64,000 nt of DNA from NCBI RefSeq assembly GCF_014202425.1, contig NZ_JACHGT010000001.1, positions 41,160 through 105,159 on the forward strand, written 5' to 3'. Shown here piece by piece: positions 16,446-25,088 of the stretch. A model generated the notes under the pieces. That model ran no database searches. It saw only the letters and a list, made by a program, of their open reading frames with translations, and was not told the origin of the DNA. How positions within the stretch are numbered: position 1 is the stretch's first letter; each line of letters starts with the position of its first letter. The stretch comes from Phytomonospora endophytica. Lineage in GTDB: Bacteria > Actinomycetota > Actinomycetes > Mycobacteriales > Micromonosporaceae. Position numbers and translations under genes: made by a program.

Positions 16446-17738
16446 ATGCCGACCGCTCCGCAGCGTCCGCGCGCCCTCGTTATCCATGAGGTGTGGCGCG
16501 AGCTGCGCGGTGTCCAGGCCCTCAGCGGCCCCCAGGGCGCCCCGCTGAGCCGCACGGTCAAGCTGATCCTCGACCCGCTGGTCATCCGGCCCGTCCAGCA
16601 TCCGCACTGCGCCGGGCCGCTGGTCACCGCCGAGGGCGCGGCCCGCCTCACCGAGCTGATCCGGGCGGCCGGTGCCGTGCTCGCCGACACGGCGGGCTGG
16701 TTCGCGCTGTTCAAACGGGTGCGGCGGCTGATGCGCATCACCGACGGCCACCCGCAGGACCGCTACTTCCAGCGCTGTTTCGAGCTGGCCACGACCGTCG
16801 GCACTCCCGACCCCGCCGCCGGGCGCGCGACCGTCGAGGAGGCGCTGCGCGAGATGCACGACGCCAGCGAGGGGCGCACGGTCGAGGCCCTCAAGGCCCA
16901 TCTCGCCGACCCGGACCGGGCCGCCGAGCTGGCCGCGCGACTGAAGAAGTCGTGGGTCGCGCGCGACGAGACGCCCGTGCCGGGCGACCACGACGACCTG
17001 TTGACGGCCGTCCTCGACGCCTTCCCGTCGGGCGACCCCGGCCCGGGTACCCGACGGCTGACCGCGGCCCGCGCGGGAACCGCGAGCGGCCGGGCGCTGT
17101 GGGCCGTCCGCGACGCGCTCGGCGCGGGCCCGCACCCGGCCCGCGAACTGGGGCTCACCGCGCACGACGTTCCGGTCGTCCCGTCGCCCGGCGCGTCGTC
17201 GAGCGGCCCCGCCGAACCCTTCGACCGTACGGTCTACCAGCGGATCTTCACCGTCCTGCGCACCAGCGCCGACCGCGCCGAGCTGCCGCCGGTGGCCGAA
17301 CTCGTCGCCGCCGAAGCCGTGCGCGCCTGCGAACCGTGGGCGCTGTCGGACGAGACCCTGCGAGTCGTCGCGGCCGTCGGTGTCCGCCTCGCCCTCGGCC
17401 TCCGACCGCTCGAAACCGGCGGCGAGACCGCCGCCCACCGCGCGGTCAACGCCCGCTGGCGCCGCGAGGCCTACGTCCTGCGCGCCCGCCGCCTCAGCCT
17501 CGCCCCCGAACCCGCCGCCGAACCGCTCACGAGAGTGGCCGGTGAACTCGCCCGCCCGTGGCGCGCCTACCTGCGCCGACTGTGGGCGCGCCTGCACGGC
17601 CGCGACGTACGCGGCCTCGGCGTGCACGACACCGAACTGTGGGACCTGCTCGACGGGGTGGCGCGCTCGGTGATCCTCGACCACCGCGACCAGGTGCGAC
17701 GTGCCCTGTCGGTACACGAGACGAGCCCGGCATGGTGA
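16446..17738 (+). CDS. Unknown protein, first gene of the CHAT-TPR operon
   Basis: The protein has 430 aa, soluble, mostly predicted helical and rich in Ala/Arg/Leu. No signal peptide or membrane segment is present. Recognisable only as an uncharacterised protein: N-terminal half with LRGVQALSGPQGAPLSR, central disordered stretch near 235-255 (Pro/Ser-rich), C-terminal helical half. It starts at a probable leaderless promoter and ends in a 7-bp overlap with the next gene. The position suggests a sensor, substrate or adaptor for the CHAT peptidase encoded three genes later. That is inference from context only. Confidence 0.85.
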   Translation: MPTAPQRPRALVIHEVWRELRGVQALSGPQGAPLSRTVKLILDPLVIRPVQHPHCAGPLVTAEGAARLTELIRAAGAVLADTAGWFALFKRVRRLMRITDGHPQDRYFQRCFELATTVGTPDPAAGRATVEEALREMHDASEGRTVEALKAHLADPDRAAELAARLKKSWVARDETPVPGDHDDLLTAVLDAFPSGDPGPGTRRLTAARAGTASGRALWAVRDALGAGPHPARELGLTAHDVPVVPSPGASSSGPAEPFDRTVYQRIFTVLRTSADRAELPPVAELVAAEAVRACEPWALSDETLRVVAAVGVRLALGLRPLETGGETAAHRAVNARWRREAYVLRARRLSLAPEPAAEPLTRVAGELARPWRAYLRRLWARLHGRDVRGLGVHDTELWDLLDGVARSVILDHRDQVRRALSVHETSPAW

Positions 17739-18697
17739 TCAGGATCCTGCGCGACGAGCACGGCGCCCACGTCATCACGCCCCACGACGGCCCGCCGCCC
17801 GAGATGCCCGACGTGGACGCCGCCGTGCTCGACGTCGCCGGGGGACACCTGACCTGGAGCGTGCTGTCCGACGCCGGCCCGGTCGCGGTGATCGACGACC
17901 TCGACGCCGCCCAGTCGTGGATCTGGGCCGTGTACGGGGAAGCCGCCGCCGTCGCCGACACCGGGTCGACGGTGGATGCCGACCCCGCCCTGCCCGAACT
18001 GGTGGTCGCGGCCGCGCGCCTCGCCTACGCACACTGGGCCGCGCGCTGGTGGCCCGCCTCCACGATCGACGCCATTCCCGCCCTCGACGAGACCCTCCTC
18101 GCCGAAGACCTCGCCGAACTCACCACCGAGTGCGAACTGCTCTTCGCCGCCGACGAAGCGGAGGAGGCGCCCGCGACCGTCCCCGCACGCGGCCCGTCCA
18201 CCGCCTACGCGCTCGCTGCCGGGCCCTCCACCGGACCCGACAACGGCATCGTCCTCTCCCGCGGCACCACCGGCACCGACTGGCGGCGGATCCCGCCGGG
18301 CCTGGTCGACGCCTCCGAACAGGCCGTGTCCTGGCAGGTCACCCGCATCGCGGCCCAGACCGTCGTCGCCGTCAGCGCCGTCCCCGCACCCGGCCTGCCC
18401 ACCGCCGTCCCCGCCCACCTGTGGCCGCACGCGACCGTGACCGGCGAGGACATCGCCCTCCGGCTGGCGGAGGACGCGTGGATCGGCGACTCGGCGCTGC
18501 CGCCCTCCACCGGCCCCGAAGTCACCGTCGACGTCCACCTCCCCGGACTCGCCGCGCCCTCCGGCCCGGGCGACCGCGCCCTGCGAACACGCGTCCGCGC
18601 CTTCGTCCACGCCCGCCTCGACGCGATCCGCGCGGGCACCCTCCCCGACCCCCTCCGCGCCGAAACCGCGGCCGCCGCGACCGAGACGGACTACTGA
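17732..18697 (+). CDS. Unknown protein, second gene of the CHAT-TPR operon
   Basis: The protein has 321 aa, acidic and Ala-rich, with no transmembrane helix. The N-terminal 70 residues look beta-rich (MVIRILRDEHGAHVITPHDG ...). A helical Trp-containing part follows (AYAHWAARWWP). The C-terminal half resembles a second beta-rich domain with VTVDVHLPGL. The ATG at 17732 overlaps the previous stop by 7 bp, and the next gene starts 1 bp past its stop, so the four proteins are probably co-produced. No family recognised. Confidence 0.83.
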   Translation: MVIRILRDEHGAHVITPHDGPPPEMPDVDAAVLDVAGGHLTWSVLSDAGPVAVIDDLDAAQSWIWAVYGEAAAVADTGSTVDADPALPELVVAAARLAYAHWAARWWPASTIDAIPALDETLLAEDLAELTTECELLFAADEAEEAPATVPARGPSTAYALAAGPSTGPDNGIVLSRGTTGTDWRRIPPGLVDASEQAVSWQVTRIAAQTVVAVSAVPAPGLPTAVPAHLWPHATVTGEDIALRLAEDAWIGDSALPPSTGPEVTVDVHLPGLAAPSGPGDRALRTRVRAFVHARLDAIRAGTLPDPLRAETAAAATETDY

Positions 18698-18698
18698 C

Positions 18699-20219
18699 GT
18701 GGCCGACGCCGACGAGATCTCCAACGCCCTGTTCGCCGAAGGGATCCAGGCCTTCGGCCGCGGCGACCTGCACGCCGCCCGCGACGCCTTCGACCGGGCC
18801 GCGCTGACCGCCTCGGCCGACCCCGCGCTCGCGAACCGGCGCGCCCACTCCCTCACCAACTGCGCCAACGCCGCCACCAACCTCGGCGACCACGTCGGCG
18901 CCCTCGCCATGCTCGGCACCGCCCTCGACCTGTGCGACGAGTCCCCCGACGGCTCCCTCGCCGGGCTGCGCCCCCTCATCCTGACCGCGCGGGCACCCGC
19001 CCTCATGGCCATCGGCGACTACGACGGCGCCGGAACCGCCCTCGAACACGCCCTCGTCATCCTCGACGCCGACCCGCCGCCGGTCGGCGAAGAAGACCGC
19101 GTCACCCTGCTCATCTCGGCGCTGATGTCCCTGACCATGCTCGCCTCCAACCGCGAGGACTGGCCACGCGCCAACGAACTCGGCACCCGCTGCCTCACCG
19201 TGGTCACCGCCCACCGGCCCGAACTGGCCGGCGTCCCCCTGATGAACCTCGCCGACATCGCCCTGCACACCGGCCGCCCCGAACTCGCCCTCGACTTCGG
19301 CGTGCAGGCCCTCGCCGCATTCGAGCACAACGGCGACGCCGGCGGCGCCGCCGAGATGCGCCGCGCACTCGGCCAGATGCACCTGCGGGCCGAGCGTTTC
19401 GACGAGGCCGAACCCCTGCTGATCACCGCCCAGGAGTTCTTCGAGGCCGCCGGACTGCCCCACCAGGCCGCCGCCGGCCTCGACATGCTCGGCCTTCTCG
19501 CCGCCGCGCGTGGCGAGACGGACACCGCCACGGCCCGCTTCGCCGCGAGCGCCGCACTGTTCGACCGCGTCGGACAGCCCGTCGAAGCCGCCGAGGCGCG
19601 CGGACGGCAGGGCATGGTCGCCTACCTCGCCGGGAACCGCGCCGAAGGCGAAGCACTCCTCACGGCTACCGCGGCCGTCCAGGCCGGGCACGGGCTGCCC
19701 GTCCGCGCCGCCCAGCTCCACATCGCGATGGCCACCCTCTTCGAGCAGAGCGAGGACCCCGCGCTCCTCGCGCGCGCCGCCGACCTCGCCGTCCCCGCCG
19801 CCCTCGCCATCGACGCCGTCGCACACACCCTCACCAGCGGTCGCCAGCGCGACCAGTGGCGCCGCAACGTCGCCGAACCCGCCGTCGCGGTCGCCTTCCG
19901 GGTCGCGGCCCGCTCCGGAAACGGACCGCTCGTCGCCCAGCTCGTCGAGGCGCGCTGCGCCGGCTCCACCCTGGAACACCGCACCGAGCCGGCATCGCCA
20001 CCGCAAGGCATGGAAGGCCTGATGTACCCGGCCCAGGCGCCCGTCTCCATCGGGACCGCGCTCGCCGATGCCGCCGCCGGACCGGGTCTGACCGTCGGCC
20101 TCCCACCGCGTCTCGCGCTGACCCCCGACGGCGGCATCGCCCTCGACGTCCACCTCGACCGGGCCGTCGAGCGCTATGGCGTGCCCGTGCGTGCTGAAGG
20201 GACCATCCCCTCATGGTGA
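18699..20219 (+). CDS. TPR-repeat protein of the CHAT operon
   Basis: The protein has 506 aa. Residues 5-390 are consecutive helical hairpins with TPR-like spacing (for example FGRGDLHAARDAFDRAAL, ERFDEAEPLLITAQEFFEAAG). The last about 120 residues leave the repeat pattern and carry a Pro-rich turn. TPR proteins are the usual partners of CHAT peptidases (the family is named for its association with TPRs). Here the two are separate cistrons with a 7-bp overlap. Likely role: recognition of a trigger and control of the peptidase. Confidence 0.9.
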   Translation: MADADEISNALFAEGIQAFGRGDLHAARDAFDRAALTASADPALANRRAHSLTNCANAATNLGDHVGALAMLGTALDLCDESPDGSLAGLRPLILTARAPALMAIGDYDGAGTALEHALVILDADPPPVGEEDRVTLLISALMSLTMLASNREDWPRANELGTRCLTVVTAHRPELAGVPLMNLADIALHTGRPELALDFGVQALAAFEHNGDAGGAAEMRRALGQMHLRAERFDEAEPLLITAQEFFEAAGLPHQAAAGLDMLGLLAAARGETDTATARFAASAALFDRVGQPVEAAEARGRQGMVAYLAGNRAEGEALLTATAAVQAGHGLPVRAAQLHIAMATLFEQSEDPALLARAADLAVPAALAIDAVAHTLTSGRQRDQWRRNVAEPAVAVAFRVAARSGNGPLVAQLVEARCAGSTLEHRTEPASPPQGMEGLMYPAQAPVSIGTALADAAAGPGLTVGLPPRLALTPDGGIALDVHLDRAVERYGVPVRAEGTIPSW

Positions 20220-21478
20220 ACCAGCCGACCGTGCTGCTGCGCTACGCCGACGCCGGGCACCTGTACGCCACCTGGCGCTGGACCGACACCCTGCACACCG
20301 TCGAGGCCGCGTTCTTCCCGCAGGAGGTCGTCGACGCCGCCGTCGCCGAACTAAGCGCCGCCCTGCCCGGTGTCGACGGCGGCCCGGCGGCGGCGGGCCC
20401 CGGTGAACCGGCCATCCTCGACGGCGTCGAAGCGGCCCTCACCACCGGCGCCTTCGCCGACTACGAACGTGAACTGGCGCTCGGCCGGACACTGAGCCGC
20501 GCGCTGATCCCGCACGGGCTGGCGCTGCGGCTCGACGAGTACCGGTCGGCCGGGATCCGCCCGAGGATCAGGATCCAGCCGTCGCCGCGCATCGCGCAGG
20601 TGCCGTGGGAGCTGCTCGCCGAGGATCCCGAGGAGCGGCGTCTCATCGAGATCGCCGACGTGAGCGTTCTCGCGCCCGCCGGCGTCGCGCACGCCCCCGG
20701 CCGCGTCGCCAGGAGCTGGTCGCGCGACCGGCCGGTCGTGGCCGTGCTCGACCCCCGTGTGCCCGGCTTCCGCGCGGACTCCCGTCTGGGCTCGGTCCTC
20801 GGCCGGATGAGCGCCGACGCGCCACTGGCCGTGCACGTCGCCGGGCTTTCCGGACGGCTGCGTCCGGCCGCCGATTCAGCCGTCGAGATGTTCCGCCGCA
20901 CCGACGTCGACCGCGACTGGCTCGGCGCCGTCCTGCGCGAAGGCGCCGGAAGGCTGCTGTACGTGGGACATGCGACGGCCGCCGCCCCGGAATCCGGCGA
21001 GGGCGAGCACGCGCAGCTCCACCTGGCCTGCACGGCCGATACGGACGGTCACGCGCCCGTCCTGCGTGGACATCGCCCGTTCTCGGCGAAGGACCTGCTG
21101 CTGGACCGCGAGCGCTACCCGATGCCCGGCCGGGTCGCGCTCATCGCCTGCGAGAGCGGCGGCGACCTGCGCTTCACCGAGACGCTGGGGCTCGCGACGG
21201 CCGCGATCCTCGGCGGTGCCGAACTGGTCACCGCGACCCGCTGGACGCTGGCGACCGACTTCGCCGTCGAACGCGCGGGGGCGACCGGAAGGCCCTTGCA
21301 GGACGCGGTCGCCGCGATCGACGCCGCCCACGACGGCGACGACCCGGTCGCCGCGATCGGGGAGTGGCAGCGCGGGCGGCTCGCGGCCTGGCGCGAGAAG
21401 GGGTCGGTCGCCGACTCGCCGGTCCTGTGGGCGGCGTTCAGCACGATCGACACGGCTTCGGCGCTCGCGACCGGGTGA
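20213..21478 (+). CDS. CHAT-domain caspase-like peptidase
   Basis: The protein has 421 aa. The C-terminal 280 residues match the CHAT clan-CD fold. The catalytic His is in LLYVGHATA (near 253) and Cys in VALIACESGGD (near 313). After it come GLATAAILGGAELVTATRWTL, equivalent to the family's G(A)xxVxxxxW segment. An N-terminal region of about 100 aa is family-specific and may position the substrate. Both catalytic residues are intact, so protease activity is expected. It is the last gene of the operon. CHAT peptidases with TPR partners are known in conflict and cell-death systems (for example TPR-CHAT of type III-E CRISPR); the substrate here is unknown. Confidence 0.92.
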   Translation: MVNQPTVLLRYADAGHLYATWRWTDTLHTVEAAFFPQEVVDAAVAELSAALPGVDGGPAAAGPGEPAILDGVEAALTTGAFADYERELALGRTLSRALIPHGLALRLDEYRSAGIRPRIRIQPSPRIAQVPWELLAEDPEERRLIEIADVSVLAPAGVAHAPGRVARSWSRDRPVVAVLDPRVPGFRADSRLGSVLGRMSADAPLAVHVAGLSGRLRPAADSAVEMFRRTDVDRDWLGAVLREGAGRLLYVGHATAAAPESGEGEHAQLHLACTADTDGHAPVLRGHRPFSAKDLLLDRERYPMPGRVALIACESGGDLRFTETLGLATAAILGGAELVTATRWTLATDFAVERAGATGRPLQDAVAAIDAAHDGDDPVAAIGEWQRGRLAAWREKGSVADSPVLWAAFSTIDTASALATG

Positions 21479-21626
21479 GGGGCGGTGTTCGGAGGGGCGG
21501 GGTCGACATATATCCAGGTCACTCCAAGCGCCCCCGATACGAGGGTCTCGGGAGGGTCTGACAGTTCGAGTCCCGTGGCCGCCACGCCGTGAGCGCGGGC
21601 GGGCGGCCGTCGGCTCGAATGGGCCG

Positions 21627-22595
21627 TCACGCCTGCGTGAACACCATCGCGGCGCCCATGACTTCGGCGGCGGGCACGATGACGCCACCGCCCGATGTCT
21701 CGCTCAGGCTGAATCCGTTCGCCGCCAGCAGTTCCCGCGCGACCGCGAGGTCGTCCACCGCGACTCCGCAGACGGCGAAACCCGGTGTCCGCGGCACTTC
21801 CGCGCCCGGCCAGACCTTCCCGAGCCGGCTCTCCCGCGCGATCGTCAGCGTCGGGCCGCCGAGCGCGAAGACCCTGCCGTGATCGGCGCTTTCCGAGTCC
21901 CGGCCGAGGATCTCGGCGTAGCGCGCGGCCTGGGCGTCGAGTTCGCCGTCGGGGACCCCGAGGACCACCTCGGTCAGGCCGACCGCTCCGTTCGGGTGTG
22001 CCGGGAGTCGCTGCGCGTCGAGCAGGGCGGTGTCCGGGTTCGACGCCACGCCGACGCGGCCCTCCGGGACGCGCGCGTCGGCGCCGATCTCCAGGTAGGA
22101 GGCGGGCACGGACGTGGTGTGCCCGTCCTTCGTCCACATCGGACGGGCGACGTGGTGGACCCCGCCGTGCGCGATCCCGGCGGCGTCGAGCCGCCGCGCG
22201 GTGGCGGCCGGGTCGGGGCCGTCGAACATCGTGATGTGCAGGCCCTCGAAGCGATCCAGGAAGGAGCGGATGTTGCGGGTGGTCGCGTGGATCGCGCGCG
22301 TCACCGCCTCCCGCCTCTCCGCGGGCACCTCGATGGGCATGAGGAAGGCCTCGGCCGGGAGCGGTCCGTCGAGGACCGTCACCAGTTCGATGAAGTCGCG
22401 CCGGAACTCGATGTGGGTGTTGCCCGCGCCGAAGGGCACGAGGTGGTTGCCGGCCTGCCCGATCGGCATGTCGCGCCAGGCGGGAAACCCGGGCGGACCG
22501 ACGTGGAAGCCGAGTCGCCGGTACAGCGTGGCGGCCGCGCCGATGTCGGCGACGATGTGGCCGACGTGGTGGAGGCCGGTGATGTCGTGGGGCAT
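21627..22595 (-). CDS. VOC-superfamily protein, two-domain dioxygenase-like
   Basis: The protein has 322 aa with two vicinal-oxygen-chelate repeats. The first starts ITGLHHVGHIVADIGAAATL, with LHITMF as a later metal-ligand region. The second covers about 185-322 (VGLTEVVLGVPDGELDAQ ...). Such proteins are glyoxalases, extradiol or 4-hydroxyphenylpyruvate-dioxygenase relatives or resistance proteins; the reaction cannot be chosen. AAGGAG is upstream of the ATG. It lies 11 bp after the TetR gene in the same direction, so it is probably induced through that repressor. Confidence 0.85.
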   Translation of the reverse strand: MPHDITGLHHVGHIVADIGAAATLYRRLGFHVGPPGFPAWRDMPIGQAGNHLVPFGAGNTHIEFRRDFIELVTVLDGPLPAEAFLMPIEVPAERREAVTRAIHATTRNIRSFLDRFEGLHITMFDGPDPAATARRLDAAGIAHGGVHHVARPMWTKDGHTTSVPASYLEIGADARVPEGRVGVASNPDTALLDAQRLPAHPNGAVGLTEVVLGVPDGELDAQAARYAEILGRDSESADHGRVFALGGPTLTIARESRLGKVWPGAEVPRTPGFAVCGVAVDDLAVARELLAANGFSLSETSGGGVIVPAAEVMGAAMVFTQA

Positions 22596-22606
22596 GGGGG
22601 TGCTCC

Positions 22607-23308
22607 TTAGTCGTCGTCGCCGTAGGCGAGTACGCGGTATCCGTCGGCCAGCGCGGTGAACACGGCGGCGGCCCGGGGGGCGATGGCGGCCCGTGGGCCT
22701 GGGCCGGGATCGTCGGCGGGTTCGAAGGTGCGGCGGAGTACGTCGGCGAGGCGGTCGGCCTTGGCGTCGAGGTCGAGGGGTAGGCCGGCGGGCAGGAACG
22801 GCTCGATCGCGAAGAAGCCGTAGACGACCGTCGGCAGGGTGTAGTCGAGTTCGGCGGGGGAGAGGTCGTGGCGCAGGAGCCCCGCCTCGCCGAGAAGCGC
22901 GAGGTATTCGGCCGACGCGAGCGTCTTCGCGCCTTGCAGCGGCCGCCGGGAAGGGTCGGCGACGAGCTTGTCGAGGGTGTCGGCGTCGCGGGTGAAGACC
23001 GCCCGCAGCACCGGCCGCCGCATCGCCTCGACGAAGAAGCGCCGCATGTACCGGTGCAGCGCGACCTCGCCCGGATCGGCGGCGATCGCGGCGGCGACGG
23101 CGTCGGTCATCGCCGCGGCTTCGCGGGCCGCGACGGCCAGGAACAGGTGCTCGCGGGTGCGCCAGTGCAGGTAGAGCGTGCCCTTGCCGACGGCGGCGCC
23201 TTTCGCGACGTCGTCGACCGACACCTTCCGGTACCCGTGGCGCAGCAGCAGTTCCCGCGCGGTGTCGAGGATCGCGTCGGCGCGCGTGAGGCGGTCGATA
23301 CGCGGCAT
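22607..23308 (-). CDS. TetR-family transcriptional regulator
   Basis: The protein has 233 aa. The N-terminal helix-turn-helix (LTRADAILDTARELLLRHGY ... VGKGTLYLHWRTREHLF) is typical TetR; the rest is a helical ligand-binding domain. It precedes the VOC gene in the same operon and probably represses both. A MarR gene lies 48 bp upstream on the same strand. Confidence 0.94.
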   Translation of the reverse strand: MPRIDRLTRADAILDTARELLLRHGYRKVSVDDVAKGAAVGKGTLYLHWRTREHLFLAVAAREAAAMTDAVAAAIAADPGEVALHRYMRRFFVEAMRRPVLRAVFTRDADTLDKLVADPSRRPLQGAKTLASAEYLALLGEAGLLRHDLSPAELDYTLPTVVYGFFAIEPFLPAGLPLDLDAKADRLADVLRRTFEPADDPGPGPRAAIAPRAAAVFTALADGYRVLAYGDDD

Positions 23309-23356
23309 GGGCGCTCCCGGTGACTCGTGACCAGATTCGTCTTCTGGTCACGAATG

Positions 23357-23818
23357 CTAGCGTGCCTCGCCCAGCCTGCCCAGTACCGCCTCGGCGATGT
23401 CACCCAGGGAGCGCACCTGTTCGGGTGTCATCACGTCGATCAGGTGCTCCCGCACCGAGGCGACATGCCCTGGCGCGGCTTCGACGATCGCGCTCCGTCC
23501 CTCGGAGGTCAGCGTCACGATCGCGCCCCGCGCGTCGGCCGGATGGCTCTCACGGGCGACGAGACCGCGCTTCTCCATGCGCGTCAGGTGATGCGACAGG
23601 CGACTGTGCGACCAGCGCAGCTCCTTGGCCAGCTCGCCGATGCCGGCCCGGTGGTCCTCATGCGCGGACAGGTTCGACAGCACGTCGTAGTCCTGGTCGG
23701 AGAGGCCGGCCTGGTCGGCGAGGTCGCGGGCGATGCGCGCGTCGAGAAGGTTGCGCAGCCTCCGGTAGCCGAGCCAGGCGCGCATCTCCTCGGGGCTGAG
23801 CCAGCGGGGTTCGGTCAT
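23357..23818 (-). CDS. MarR-family transcriptional regulator
   Basis: The protein has 153 aa with a MarR winged helix (WSHSRLSHHLTRMEKRGLVARE). The start MTEPRW at 23818 matches the family length; an earlier in-frame ATG at 23830 would add four residues and touch the operator. It is divergent from an NADPH-dependent FMN reductase. The entire intergenic space is taken by a large dyad, so it almost certainly represses itself and the reductase, probably in response to a quinone, azo or oxidative ligand. Confidence 0.93.
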   Translation of the reverse strand: MTEPRWLSPEEMRAWLGYRRLRNLLDARIARDLADQAGLSDQDYDVLSNLSAHEDHRAGIGELAKELRWSHSRLSHHLTRMEKRGLVARESHPADARGAIVTLTSEGRSAIVEAAPGHVASVREHLIDVMTPEQVRSLGDIAEAVLGRLGEAR

Positions 23819-23830
23819 GACGCCGATCAT

Positions 23831-23878
23831 ACTTGACGTGTCACATAAATCGGCCTAGGTTTATGTGACACGTCAAGT
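23831..23878. promoter_or_regulatory. MarR operator: 19-bp perfect inverted repeat
   Basis: ACTTGACGTGTCACATAAA (23831-23849) and its exact reverse complement (23860-23878) flank a 10-bp centre. Each arm contains its own dyad, TGACGTGTCA or TGACACGTCA, so there are two operator sites about 29 bp apart. TTGACG (23833-23838), 17 bp, TAGGTT (23856-23861) forms a plus-strand promoter inside it. Confidence 0.85.
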
Positions 23879-23893
23879 AACAAGGAGTTCTCG

Positions 23894-24481
23894 ATGCCTC
23901 GCCTTCGCATCCTGGTCATCGCCGGATCCACCCGGACCGGTTCCCTCAACGCCGCCCTCGCCGACCTGGCCGTCCGCCGGATCGAGGCCACCGGCGCCGC
24001 AGTCCGGCCGACGAGCCTCGCCGACTACCCCGTCCCCGTCTTCGACGGCGATCTCCTTGAGGCACAAGGCGTCCCCGAAGGCGCCCACCACCTCGCCCGG
24101 CTCCTCGGCGAGCACGACGGCGTCGTCATCGTCTCGCCGGAGTACAACTACTCGATGCCGGGCAACCTCAAGAACCTCATCGACTGGCTCTCGCGCATCA
24201 AACCCTGGCCCACCATCGGCGTCAACGGCATGCTCATGTCCGCCTCGCCAGGCGCCGTCGGCGGCCACCGCGGCCTGATCTCCCTGCGCGTGCCGCTCGA
24301 AGGGCTCGGCGCCCGGCTGCACCCCGACATGTTCTGCCTCGCCCACGCCGACCGCGCCTTCACCACCGACGGCGACCTCGCCGACGAGGCACTGGCCGCG
24401 CGCTTCGACGGCGCGATCGGCGGCTTCCTCGACGTCGTCGAGGCGACCACGCACTACCGGCGTGAACCCGCCGCCGTGTGA
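23894..24481 (+). CDS. NADPH-dependent FMN reductase
   Basis: The protein has 195 aa with a flavodoxin-like fold. The FMN phosphate loop is AGSTRTGSLNAAL, and the conserved SPEYNYSMPGNLKNLIDW is diagnostic of the NADPH:FMN/azo/chromate/quinone reductase family. It reduces FMN or quinone-type compounds with NAD(P)H. AAGGAG lies 8 nt before the ATG. Expression is probably controlled by the divergent MarR through the dyad at 23831-23878. It is convergent with the next gene, 1 nt away. Confidence 0.94.
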   Translation: MPRLRILVIAGSTRTGSLNAALADLAVRRIEATGAAVRPTSLADYPVPVFDGDLLEAQGVPEGAHHLARLLGEHDGVVIVSPEYNYSMPGNLKNLIDWLSRIKPWPTIGVNGMLMSASPGAVGGHRGLISLRVPLEGLGARLHPDMFCLAHADRAFTTDGDLADEALAARFDGAIGGFLDVVEATTHYRREPAAV

Positions 24482-24482
24482 A

Positions 24483-25088
24483 TCACAGCCAGCCGTTCTC
24501 CCGCGCGATGTGCACGGCCTTGATCCGGTTGTTCGTTCCCGTCTTCCCGATCGCCGACGACAGGTAATTGCGCACGGTGCTGTCCGACAGGTGCAGCCGC
24601 CGCGCGATGTCGGCCGCCGAGGACCCGTCCCCGGCGGCGGCGAGCACCTCGCGTTCCCGGTCGGTCAGCGGGTTCCCGCCGACGCTCAAGGCACCGGCGG
24701 CGAGCTCGGGATCGATCACCATGTCACCGGCCAGGACCGCCCGGATCGCCCGCGCCAGGCCGTCGACGGGACCGTCCTTGACGAGGAAGCCACGGGCACC
24801 GGCCTCCATGGCCCGGCGCAGATAGCCGGGCCGGCCGAAGGTCGTGACGATGACGACCTTGCAGGCGGGCGACTTCTCGCGCAGGAGTGCACAGGCGTCG
24901 AGGCCGCTCATGCCGGGCAGCTCGATGTCGAGGAGCGCCACGTCGGGTTCCACGCGCAGCGCCTCGGGCAGGATCGCGTCGCCGTGATCGACCTCGGCGA
25001 TGACCTCGATGTCCTCCTCAAGGTTGAGCAGGACCGCCAGCGCGCCCCGCATCATCGCCTGATCCTCGGCGATCAGTACCCGGATCAC
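24483..25088 (-). CDS. NarL/DesR-like response regulator
   Basis: The protein has 201 aa. The receiver has LIAEDQAMMRGAL, phospho-Asp in ALLDIELPG and Lys in FLVKDGP. The LuxR helix-turn-helix is LTDREREVLAAAGDGSSAAD ... STVRNYLSSAIGKTG. It overlaps the kinase gene by 4 bp. It is the last gene of the operon that begins at 27220. Confidence 0.95.
   Translation of the reverse strand: MIRVLIAEDQAMMRGALAVLLNLEEDIEVIAEVDHGDAILPEALRVEPDVALLDIELPGMSGLDACALLREKSPACKVVIVTTFGRPGYLRRAMEAGARGFLVKDGPVDGLARAIRAVLAGDMVIDPELAAGALSVGGNPLTDREREVLAAAGDGSSAADIARRLHLSDSTVRNYLSSAIGKTGTNNRIKAVHIARENGWL

Noticed and set aside
21480-21626. tRNA-like GTTCGAGTCCC at 21564
   Set aside because: The flanks do not pair as a T-stem, and no acceptor or anticodon arm can be built within 80 bp. 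I treat it as chance.
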